DNA of 15,959 bases from Planctomicrobium sp. (GTDB lineage Bacteria; Planctomycetota; Planctomycetia; Planctomycetales; Planctomycetaceae). The stretch lies in contig JAJDEL010000037.1 in the NCBI GenBank assembly GCA_029259835.1, forward strand, positions 1 to 15,959, written 5' to 3'. Both the position numbers and the translations under genes were made by a program. The notes under the pieces were generated by a model. The model was not told where the DNA came from. It saw only the letters and a program-made list of their open reading frames with translations, and made no database searches. This document shows, in pieces, positions 1 to 6,977 of this stretch (its first letter is position 1; each line of letters starts with the position of its first letter).

Positions 1-1851
1 CTCGACAAACTCCTCGAACAACTCGACCCGGACGAACTCGAAGAACTCGGTCTGAGCGGTGCGGCTCGGATCGTCAATTCCGTTCCGCATGGCGACTTAA
101 ACTCCAAATACTCGAAGCTTTCGCTGACTCATTTTCTCCTCAAGCCTGAAGCCGTCCGACACTCAGGCAGGATGCCCAATCTAAAATTGCTCCCGAACGA
201 AGCAGCAGACATCGCGGCCTACCTGCTACGGGATCAACAACCTCTGGCAGCTCCAAACAGTGTTAAAGCAGAAGCGACTTTAGTGACAAAAGGTCAGGGG
301 TTGTTCACGAAACTCGGCTGCATCAATTGCCACGAAATGAAAGGACTCACGGCGGCGCCGGCAACGACTTCGTTAGCCAAGCTAGATTTTAATGCTCCGC
401 AAACATGCCTCAAGAACTCCAAAGCAACACAGCCAACATATTCGCTGAGTAATGATCAAATTCGCTTGTTGAAAACGACTTCAGCAGCGAAACCATCGGC
501 AGAAGACAAGCTCTCTCTGCGAATGTTGCAACTCAATTGCTATGCCTGTCACGAGAGAAACAAACTCGGTGGCATCGGACGGAATCGGCAACCTTACTTC
601 GAAACTGTCGGGCAAGTCGACATCGGCGATGAAGGTCGTTTGCCGCCATCGCTGACGCATGTCGGACAGAAATTGACGCCTGCCTGGTTTGCCAAAGTGC
701 TCGATGGTAAAGGCGATATCCGTCCTCACATGACACCGCGAATGCCGATCTTTCCGAAGCCCCTCACGAAAGAACTCCCGCAACAGTTCGCAGCGATTGA
801 CCACGCTAGTTCCAAGAACGAGCAACAGACATTTGGCGACATCAAAGGCCTTGCAACCGCAGGACGTGATCTTCTCAACACCGGCTGCATTCAATGCCAT
901 CCACTAAGAGGCGAAAGCCTGGCGAGCGTTGTTGGGACTGACTTGCATGGAGTGACTGGTCGCGTTCGTCCGGAATGGTTCAAGTCGTTCTTGCTCAATC
1001 CTATTGAACTAAAAAACCGCACGCGCATGCCAACGTTTTTTCCGAACGGAGTCAGCTCGAATCCTGATATTCTCGACGGCAACGTAGACCGACAAATTGC
1101 GGCGATTTGGGTTTACTTAAAAGAAAACGAAAAGCATCCTCTCCCAGAGAAAATTCTCGAAGCAAGGTCAAAGAACTTCGAACTGGTCCCGACCGACAAA
1201 CCGATTGTCTTGCGAACGTTCATGAAGAGCGCTGGCACACACGCGATTGCCGTCGGGTTCCCAGAGAAGGTGAATTTTGCGTTCGACTCCGACACCTGCC
1301 GACTCGTCGAAGCCTGGAAAGGTCCGTTCCTGGACGCCCACGGAACCTGGTTCAACCGCTTCACACCGCTAGAGGAACCGTTGGGGAGTGAGCGCGTGAA
1401 AGTTTCGTCTCGTCTCACTCTTGGAACATTCGACTCGTCAGAAGAAGGTTTGAAGAACCTGAAACTACTTTCGAAGCGATATTTTCAAGGCTACCGGCTG
1501 GATAAAGATGGTGTGCCAACTTTTCGTTATTTCCAGGCTGGTCGATTGATCGAAGATCGTATCGCTCCTGGGGAATTTGGCGAACTGCACCGTCGCTTTA
1601 GAATCAGCAGTCCCGTCGAAGGAACAAAGGTCGTCACTCCTAGCGTGTCGATGTCGTTTCATTTGCTTTTCGGAAAAGAAATCCAAAAAGTGGACCGAAA
1701 CACATTCACGAACGATTCTGGATTAACCGCGGTCGTTCCCGAAAATAGTGTTTTGAGACCTGTGGTTGTGAAACATCCAACTGGCACTTACTGCTACTCT
1801 CGACTCCCCAACATAGACCCCATTGAATTCGAGATTATTTACAAATGGTGA
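1..1851 (+). CDS. Multihaem c-type cytochrome (5' end outside window)
   Basis: The reading frame is open from the first base, so the gene starts left of the window; the ATG at 172 lies inside a conserved stretch (GRMPNLKLL) and is unlikely to be the start. 616 residues are visible. Three haem-attachment motifs are present: CINCH (319-333), CYACH (538-552) and CIQCH (886-900). The first visible codons look like the tail of another cytochrome domain, ending in a likely axial Met in RMPN, so at least four haems are inferred. The CYACH and CIQCH domains are each followed by a candidate Met ligand (RMPIFP, RMPTFF); the CINCH domain is not. The last ~230 residues form a haem-free beta-rich domain containing WKGPFLDAHGTW. 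The protein should act in the periplasm in electron transfer, probably with the overlapping propeller protein. The substrate is unknown. Cytochrome identity is sure; the exact family is not. Confidence 0.88.
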   Translation, partial: LDKLLEQLDPDELEELGLSGAARIVNSVPHGDLNSKYSKLSLTHFLLKPEAVRHSGRMPNLKLLPNEAADIAAYLLRDQQPLAAPNSVKAEATLVTKGQGLFTKLGCINCHEMKGLTAAPATTSLAKLDFNAPQTCLKNSKATQPTYSLSNDQIRLLKTTSAAKPSAEDKLSLRMLQLNCYACHERNKLGGIGRNRQPYFETVGQVDIGDEGRLPPSLTHVGQKLTPAWFAKVLDGKGDIRPHMTPRMPIFPKPLTKELPQQFAAIDHASSKNEQQTFGDIKGLATAGRDLLNTGCIQCHPLRGESLASVVGTDLHGVTGRVRPEWFKSFLLNPIELKNRTRMPTFFPNGVSSNPDILDGNVDRQIAAIWVYLKENEKHPLPEKILEARSKNFELVPTDKPIVLRTFMKSAGTHAIAVGFPEKVNFAFDSDTCRLVEAWKGPFLDAHGTWFNRFTPLEEPLGSERVKVSSRLTLGTFDSSEEGLKNLKLLSKRYFQGYRLDKDGVPTFRYFQAGRLIEDRIAPGEFGELHRRFRISSPVEGTKVVTPSVSMSFHLLFGKEIQKVDRNTFTNDSGLTAVVPENSVLRPVVVKHPTGTYCYSRLPNIDPIEFEIIYKW

Positions 1852-3413
1852 ATCCATCAAAGTCGCAGTTAATCCTTGCGGCGATACTGTTCTCTTCTTT
1901 TTTCCTGAGTGATCGCTGCGCCAGCGCTGGTGAAGAAGACTACTTCAAACTCGTTTCAATTCTCACATCGGCGGCGAAAACGGATTCGCGGTCGAAGAAT
2001 TGGAAGCCGGCGCCGGACGAGCTTGTTCTGGAAGTCAGCGGCATGACGGCGCTCGACGATGGTCGGTTGGCGATTGCGATTCGTAAAGGAGAGATCTGGA
2101 TTGCCAGCGGAGTCTATGACAACCCGCCAAGTAATGTGACCTACAAACTCTTCGCGACTGCTCTGCATGAACCGCTCGGACTCATCTGGAAAGATGATGC
2201 CTTCTACACGATGCAGCGGACGGAACTGACTCGCATCCGGGACCTCGACAAGGACGGCACGGCCGATGAATACACGACCATCGCGAAAGGCTGGGGCGTG
2301 ACCGGAAATTACCACGAATACGCATTCGGTCCCGAACTCGATCGCGATGGCAATATGTGGCTGACTCTGAATATCGGCATGGGTTTCAAAGGAGACCAGA
2401 TCAAGAAGACCGTACGTGATGAGAAACTTGGCTACCGGCAAGGACTCTGGCGCGGATGGGGAATGAAAGTGACTCCCCAGGGAAAGCTGATTCCGGTTTG
2501 CGCAGGGATGCGTTCACCGAGTGGGATCGGAGCCAACGCCGCTGGTGATATGTTCTACACCGACCAACAAGGGAACTGGGTTGCAACAAACACGCTGCAT
2601 CACATGCGCAAAGGGGCGTTTTTCCATCACGTCGAGTCACTCGCCTCAATGAGCCAGCCTGACTCCCCGATCAAAAACGTCAAGGACATTCCGAACGGAC
2701 TCCCGTTTCCGCAAGCCTTAAAAGAGTTCCCGCAACTCGTTCCACCGGCGATCTGGTTTCCTTACAAAAAAGTGGGACAGTCCGCGACCGATATTATGCT
2801 TGATGCCAGCGATGGTAAATTCGGTCCGTTTGCAGGACAACTCTTTGTCGGAGAATTCACACAGGCAACTGTCAATCGAGTCTACCTGGAAAAGGTCGAT
2901 GGTGAATACCAAGGCGCCTGTTTCCCGTTTCGACATGGCCTGGCTTCCGCAGTTTTGCGGCTTGAACAAGGAAACGATGGCAGCGTTTTTGCCGGACTTT
3001 CGAATCGTGGCTGGAGCAGTCTCGGTTCTTCATCGTACGGTCTGCAAAGACTCGTCTGGACCGGCAAGACACCGTTCGAAATCAAAGCGATGAAAGCGAC
3101 TTCAGACGGTTTCGACCTCGTCTTCACAAAACCAGTCGATGCAGCCACCGCGAGCAATTTGACCTCGTATTCCATGGACTCCCACACGTATTTGTATCAT
3201 TCCACATACGGTAGTGATGAGATCCAAAAGAAAGCACTCAAAATCACAGCTGCGGACGTCTCGAAAGACCGCTTGAGTGTCAGCCTGAAGATTGAGGGAC
3301 GTAGAGAGTTATTCGTTCACGAACTCAACGCCAGGGGGGTTCGCAGCAAGGAAGGAGAAACTTTACTCCATCCACAAGGGTATTACACTTTGAATCGAAT
3401 TCCGAAGCAGTAG
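1845..3413 (+). CDS. Secreted beta-propeller protein, sorbosone dehydrogenase-like, without haem domain
   Basis: 522 residues. An N-terminal signal peptide is visible (hydrophobic stretch about residues 8-22, likely cleavage after CASA near residue 28). The body resembles the soluble PQQ/L-sorbosone dehydrogenase-like propellers common in planctomycetes: blade-like segments such as GMTALDDGRLAIAIR, a calcium-type loop DLDKDGTADE (133-142), DRDGN (167-170 region), and GMRSPSGIGAN near 221. After the propeller (to about residue 405) comes a C-terminal beta-sandwich-like segment with SYSMDSHTYLYHSTYG. There is no CxxCH motif, although related planctomycete proteins often carry a C-terminal cytochrome domain; here the haems sit in the preceding gene. 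The ATG overlaps the upstream stop by 7 bases and has no good Shine-Dalgarno, which suggests translational coupling. It is probably a periplasmic oxidoreductase or binding propeller; the substrate cannot be read from sequence. Confidence 0.85.
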   Translation: MVNPSKSQLILAAILFSSFFLSDRCASAGEEDYFKLVSILTSAAKTDSRSKNWKPAPDELVLEVSGMTALDDGRLAIAIRKGEIWIASGVYDNPPSNVTYKLFATALHEPLGLIWKDDAFYTMQRTELTRIRDLDKDGTADEYTTIAKGWGVTGNYHEYAFGPELDRDGNMWLTLNIGMGFKGDQIKKTVRDEKLGYRQGLWRGWGMKVTPQGKLIPVCAGMRSPSGIGANAAGDMFYTDQQGNWVATNTLHHMRKGAFFHHVESLASMSQPDSPIKNVKDIPNGLPFPQALKEFPQLVPPAIWFPYKKVGQSATDIMLDASDGKFGPFAGQLFVGEFTQATVNRVYLEKVDGEYQGACFPFRHGLASAVLRLEQGNDGSVFAGLSNRGWSSLGSSSYGLQRLVWTGKTPFEIKAMKATSDGFDLVFTKPVDAATASNLTSYSMDSHTYLYHSTYGSDEIQKKALKITAADVSKDRLSVSLKIEGRRELFVHELNARGVRSKEGETLLHPQGYYTLNRIPKQ

Positions 3414-3608
3414 AGTTGGGGCGGAAACCGTGATCCCTCGTTGACAGTCGAGTCTTTGGGATTAGTCACGAACTGCTGTATTGAAACGCGAATCGATCAT
3501 TTTTTAAAAAAATCAATGAGAACGCCGAAATTATTGATCTCTGCGAGCGAATTCCTCGTAGAGACTGAAACTCACAGATTTTCCCTTCTTTTGAAAGAGA
3601 CTCATTTC

Positions 3609-4532
3609 ATGGTCCGCCTGCTCTTGTCCTCACTATTTGTGCTGTCCTGTAGTTCTTCGTTGCTCTATGCAGATGCGAAGCTTGTTCATGCCCCGTCTTA
3701 CAAAGCAGGGGATGTCATCAAAACTGAAGTTGAAATCGAGGTGAATCAAACGCTGACGATTGCCGGCATGGATATCGAAACCGGCACCAACAATTTCATT
3801 GTCACCGAGGAAAAGGTGACTGCCGCTTCTGCGGACAAAGTGACTCTGGATTCCAAGCTCTCATCAATGCAGATGGAATTGTCCTTACCTGGTGGCGTGA
3901 ATTTAAATTTCGATTCCGGAAACCCAGATGCCGAAACCCCGGCCGGTCCCCTGGCTGAGGTCGTCAAGTTCTTCAAACTGCTCTCAAAAGCAAAATGGAC
4001 AACCACACTGGACGGAGATCGAAAACTGGCGAATGTGGAATACGAAGAAAGTTTTCTCAGCGAAGTCCCGGAGATGTTCAAAAGCCAAGTTTCTCCTGAG
4101 AAGGTCAAGAAAGAGGCAAACGCAGCGATTGCCAGATTGCCCGGCAAGAAGATCGCGGTCGGCGATAAATGGGACCGCAACGAAGAATCCTCACTGGGAC
4201 AGGGACAGACATTCTTCTTTGCCAGAGAGTTCGAGTACCTTGGCAACGAAGAACACAACGGCAAAGAAATGGCAAAAATCGGCATCACAGTTAAGTCTGT
4301 GAAATACGATGTCGCTGCTGGCGGCGCATTACCACTTCAGGTCAAATCAAGCGAACTCAAAGCCGACGGGTCCACCGGCATGTTCTGGTACGACATCGCT
4401 GCGAAACGAATCGCTGAAACAACAGAAACTCTGAAGATCACAGGTGACCTGGTCTTGGTCGCCAACGGTCAGGAACTCCCTTCCGAACTCGACCTGACGA
4501 TGAAGATTTCGTCAAAAACGATGCGAGACTAA
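3609..4532 (+). CDS. Secreted protein of unknown function (about 307 aa)
   Basis: I chose the ATG at 3609 because the first residues then form a clean signal peptide (MVRLLLSSLFVLSC..., likely cleavage after YADA at residue 23), with a purine-rich GAAAGAGA eight bases upstream. The frame stays open farther upstream (ATG-like starts near 3441), but those residues do not look like a leader. A VLSC motif could be read as a poor lipobox, so a lipoprotein is a less likely alternative. The mature part is rich in alternating polar and hydrophobic residues (KLVHAPSYKAGDVIKTEVEI at the start, several TLDSKLSS-type strands) and has no transmembrane segment, cysteine or catalytic motif I recognise, which suggests a beta-rich periplasmic or surface protein. 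It loosely recalls the DUF6263-type secreted proteins, an assignment that needs a profile search. It is separated from the upstream gene by 195 bases and followed directly by a strong terminator, so it is probably its own transcript. Confidence 0.75.
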   Translation: MVRLLLSSLFVLSCSSSLLYADAKLVHAPSYKAGDVIKTEVEIEVNQTLTIAGMDIETGTNNFIVTEEKVTAASADKVTLDSKLSSMQMELSLPGGVNLNFDSGNPDAETPAGPLAEVVKFFKLLSKAKWTTTLDGDRKLANVEYEESFLSEVPEMFKSQVSPEKVKKEANAAIARLPGKKIAVGDKWDRNEESSLGQGQTFFFAREFEYLGNEEHNGKEMAKIGITVKSVKYDVAAGGALPLQVKSSELKADGSTGMFWYDIAAKRIAETTETLKITGDLVLVANGQELPSELDLTMKISSKTMRD

Positions 4533-4552
4533 ATAATTTATCTACCGAGACC

Positions 4553-4592
4553 GAGCCGAGAGAATTGCAGCAATTCTCTCGGCTCTTTTGTT
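4553..4592 (+). terminator. Strong rho-independent terminator
   Basis: A perfect 16-base inverted repeat (4553-4568 against 4570-4585; left arm starts GAGCCGAGAGAATTGC) separated by a single A, so in RNA about 14 pairs with a five-base loop, followed by TTTTGTTG. It sits 20 bases after the stop of the secreted unknown protein and ends that transcript before the membrane-protein gene. Confidence 0.93.
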
Positions 4593-4669
4593 GTGTGGAC
4601 TGAGGGAATTCGCGTGCAGTGTTCCCTGCGAGATGTAAATAAAGTGGACTTATATTTCAGGCGAATCGA

Positions 4670-5236
4670 ATGTGTGATCATTCAGCAATGACACAAACTC
4701 GCAAGGATGTGTTCCACTTTTATGGTCTCCTGAGAACTTCAATTTTTTACGCGGTCCTCCCAGCTGCGTGGCTATTTTTCTCTGCTGGACTTAAGACTGC
4801 AGTTGATGTTTTTGTCAGTGTTACTCTGATCTCTTTAATATTTTTAACTTTGATAGCTGCTTTCAATTACTGTCTCGGAGTATCAGTTTCCATCTCCGCA
4901 TCCAAGCATCTCATTTCTGTAAAATTGGGTTACTCTTCACGCACTACGTTACCGGGCAAATGCGGTTGGTTCCGTGGTTCAACAATTGAGGAGATGATCG
5001 GTCACTTCGGTCGAAAGAAAGCCGCCATCATCATTTGTGTTGGAGCAAATAGTTTTTGGAGTAGTAATTATCGTGTGGCTATTTGTGGAGATCCAAAAGA
5101 ACTGAAAGAGTGGGAGTCGTTCCTGACGCAAATTGGAATGCCTCACCGGCAAAATTGGCGTTTCCCTTTTGCAAAAAAGTCAGGAAAACATTGTCAGACA
5201 CAGCTTGATTACCCCGCTGGATCAATGCAGCGATAG
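4670..5236 (+). CDS. Two-helix membrane protein of unknown function
   Basis: 188 residues from the ATG at 4670; an in-frame ATG at 4688 is a close alternative and neither has a convincing Shine-Dalgarno (CAGG before the first). Two hydrophobic segments are visible, about residues 23-40 and 46-68, joined by a short loop (GLKTAVD), so the protein is an inner-membrane hairpin with a soluble C-terminal part of about 115 residues. That part reads as several beta strands (VSISASKHLISVKLG, KKAAIIICVG, YRVAICG) and then a helix (DPKELKEWESFLTQIG), an arrangement seen in bacterial PH-like domains of membrane proteins; this is inference from pattern only. The gene stands alone, after a strong terminator and convergent with the DUF1501 gene. 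Codon use appears AT-richer than in its neighbours. I do not recognise the family. Confidence 0.68.
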   Translation: MCDHSAMTQTRKDVFHFYGLLRTSIFYAVLPAAWLFFSAGLKTAVDVFVSVTLISLIFLTLIAAFNYCLGVSVSISASKHLISVKLGYSSRTTLPGKCGWFRGSTIEEMIGHFGRKKAAIIICVGANSFWSSNYRVAICGDPKELKEWESFLTQIGMPHRQNWRFPFAKKSGKHCQTQLDYPAGSMQR

Positions 5237-5252
5237 CTGCTCTAGCATATAG

Positions 5253-5272
5253 CCGTGGGTGCCAACCCATGG
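5253..5272. repeat. Short hairpin behind the membrane-protein gene
   Basis: CCGTGGGT-GCCA-ACCCATGG folds into an 8-pair stem (one G-T pair) with a four-base loop, 17 bases after the stop codon of the membrane-protein gene and in the 118-base gap between convergent genes. No T-run follows on either strand, so it is not a standard terminator. It may be a small dispersed palindrome. Confidence 0.5.
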
Positions 5273-5354
5273 AATACGAATTACGAGAAAACGGGAGCCG
5301 CGAATGCGGTCGCAGCAATTTCTGATTCGTGATAAGCGACTATGAAATTACTCC

Positions 5355-6797
5355 TCACGCAAGAATTTCATCCAAAATATGAGCTTCTTCGACGCCGGTG
5401 AGTTTGAAGTTTAAGCCTTGGGATTTGAAGGTCAGTTTCGTGTGGTCGATGCCGAACAGGTGCAGCATTGTTGCGTGGAAGTCGCGAACGTGGACTGGGT
5501 TTTCGACGGCGGCGTAGCCGAGTTCGTCGGTGTTGCCGTAGGAGGTGCCTCCTTTGATAGCACCGCCGGAGAGGAACATTGAGAAGCCTTTGATGTGGTG
5601 ATCACGACCGCTGCCTTGCCCCATTGGTGTGCGACCGAATTCACCGCCGAAGACGATGAGTGTGTCTTCAAATAATCCGCGATCTTTCAAGTCTTGAATG
5701 AACGCTGCCGTTGCCTGATCGACTTCCTTCGCTGTGATTTCCATTGAGCCTTTAATGTTCCCGTGGTGATCCCAGGCACGATGGTAAAGCTGAACGAAGC
5801 GGACGCCCCGTTCGAGAAGACGTCTCGCTAACAGGCAATTTGAAGCAAACGTGCCATCGCTGCCGGGCGTGCCGTATCGCTCGAAGGTCTCTTTGGATTC
5901 GCTTTTGAGGTCCATGAGTTGTGGAACGCTGGTCTGCATTCGAAATGCCATTTCGTATTGCTGAATCCGCGTCGCGATCTCTGGGTCGTGAACAACAGAA
6001 TCAAACTGTCGATTTAAAGTGTTCACGGCATCAACAACATTTTTCTGCTGATCAAGCGTAATTCCGTTCGGTGGATTGATGTAGAGAACCGGCGCTCCGG
6101 TGGACTGAAACTGAACCCCCTGATACCGGGACGGGAGGAACCCTGAGTGCCATTGCCGGGCCGCTATCGGCTGTGCCTGACCACCTTTTCCAACTGAGGA
6201 AAGGACAACATAGCCGGGAAGGTTGTCGGTTTCCTGACCGAGACCGTACAGCAACCAGGACCCCATACTTGGACGACCGGCGAGTGCCGCGCCGGTATTG
6301 AAGAGCGTGTGAGCCGGGTCGTGATTGATTTGATCGGTGTGCATCGAACGGATGATGCAAATGTCGTCGGACATCGAACCGATCATCGGAAACTGTGAAC
6401 ACAGCCGCTGACCGCTTTCGCCATAGCTTTCAAAGTCAAACTGTGGACCGAAGCATTTCAGTTCTCGCCCTTGTAGCTGCGCGATTTGCTGACCTTCCGT
6501 GAACGACTTCGGCATCGGCTGGTCGTGCATCTCTTTAAGCTTTGGTTTCTCGTCAAACGTTTCCAGATGAGATGGGCCACCCGCCATACAGAGATGAACG
6601 ATTCGTTTTACCTTCGCCGGAAAATGAAGCGGATTGACGACACCAGAATGCAATCCCGCAGTCGATTTCGCCGCAGAAGCGTTTTGTTGCAGCAGTGAAT
6701 AGAGCGCCAGTGGACCAATCCCAAGCGCCGCTTTTCCGAGAAAGCTGCGTCGGGATCGAATCTGAGGATATTCAGGATTTAAAGATAAATCGTTCAT
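5355..6797 (-). CDS. DUF1501 family protein, Tat-exported
   Basis: 480 residues from the ATG at 6797, which has GAGA a few bases upstream; an in-frame TTG at 6809 would add four residues and is less likely. The N-terminus carries a twin-arginine signal, SRRSFLG (residues 15-21), followed by the hydrophobic stretch AALGIGPLALYSLL, so the folded protein should be exported by Tat. DUF1501 hallmarks are present: HLCMAGGPSHLETFDEKP near residue 68, the RLLERGVRFVQLYHRAWDHH segment, and GGEFGRTPMGQGSGRDHHI in the C-terminal third, containing the acidic/histidine metal-site pattern that links the family to the alkaline phosphatase/sulfatase fold. Length is typical for the family. It lies downstream of the DUF1549/DUF1553 gene on the same strand, the usual partner arrangement in planctomycetes. 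Its reaction is not established. The gap to the upstream gene holds a palindromic repeat copy. Confidence 0.93.
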   Translation of the reverse strand: MNDLSLNPEYPQIRSRRSFLGKAALGIGPLALYSLLQQNASAAKSTAGLHSGVVNPLHFPAKVKRIVHLCMAGGPSHLETFDEKPKLKEMHDQPMPKSFTEGQQIAQLQGRELKCFGPQFDFESYGESGQRLCSQFPMIGSMSDDICIIRSMHTDQINHDPAHTLFNTGAALAGRPSMGSWLLYGLGQETDNLPGYVVLSSVGKGGQAQPIAARQWHSGFLPSRYQGVQFQSTGAPVLYINPPNGITLDQQKNVVDAVNTLNRQFDSVVHDPEIATRIQQYEMAFRMQTSVPQLMDLKSESKETFERYGTPGSDGTFASNCLLARRLLERGVRFVQLYHRAWDHHGNIKGSMEITAKEVDQATAAFIQDLKDRGLFEDTLIVFGGEFGRTPMGQGSGRDHHIKGFSMFLSGGAIKGGTSYGNTDELGYAAVENPVHVRDFHATMLHLFGIDHTKLTFKSQGLNFKLTGVEEAHILDEILA

Positions 6798-6870
6798 ATT
6801 GTTTCTCAATACTTGATAGCAATTCAGCGGTGTGAAGTGGTGAAAATCAGATTAGCCACAGGTCTACTTT

Positions 6871-6950
6871 TGAGCCGTTGGCGCTAGCCTCGGGCCTTGC
6901 TGGAGTCACGTTTTCTCGCAAATTGCCCGACGCTAGCGCGTACGGCACAT
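6871..6950. repeat. 80-base palindromic intergenic element, copy 1
   Basis: Two 25-base arms (6871-6895 and 6925-6949), each with a GCTAGC core, form an imperfect inverted repeat (21 of 25 positions pair) around a loop of about 29 bases containing CACGTTTTCTCGCAA. The left arm begins TGAGCCGTTGGCGCTAGC and equals the reverse complement of the right arm of the copy at 14590-14669. It lies between the DUF1549/DUF1553 and DUF1501 genes. Confidence 0.85.
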
Positions 6951-6977
6951 GTTGGGATGTTCTTTCGGGACTATTGT

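Noticed and set aside
172..174. ATG as start of the first cytochrome gene
   Set aside because: The frame is open to base 1 and the upstream codons encode typical cytochrome-domain residues (LTHFLLKPEAVRHSGRMPN), so the ATG is internal.
481..900. 139-codon open frame opposite the cytochrome gene
   Set aside because: It is antisense to a gene with clear haem motifs and has no start signal or recognisable sequence.
3481..3508. TTGAAA ... TTTAAA as a sigma-70 promoter for the secreted unknown protein
   Set aside because: Spacing of 16 is acceptable but the -10 matches only four of six bases in an A/T-run; too weak to call in an organism whose promoter rules are poorly known.
3441..3608. N-terminal extension of the secreted unknown protein by 56 residues
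   Set aside because: The added residues have no leader-like composition, while the start at 3609 opens a clean signal peptide with a purine-rich site at the right distance.
5227..5240. GCAGC-GATA-GCTGC hairpin at the stop codon of the membrane-protein gene as a terminator
   Set aside because: Five pairs only and no T-run after it.
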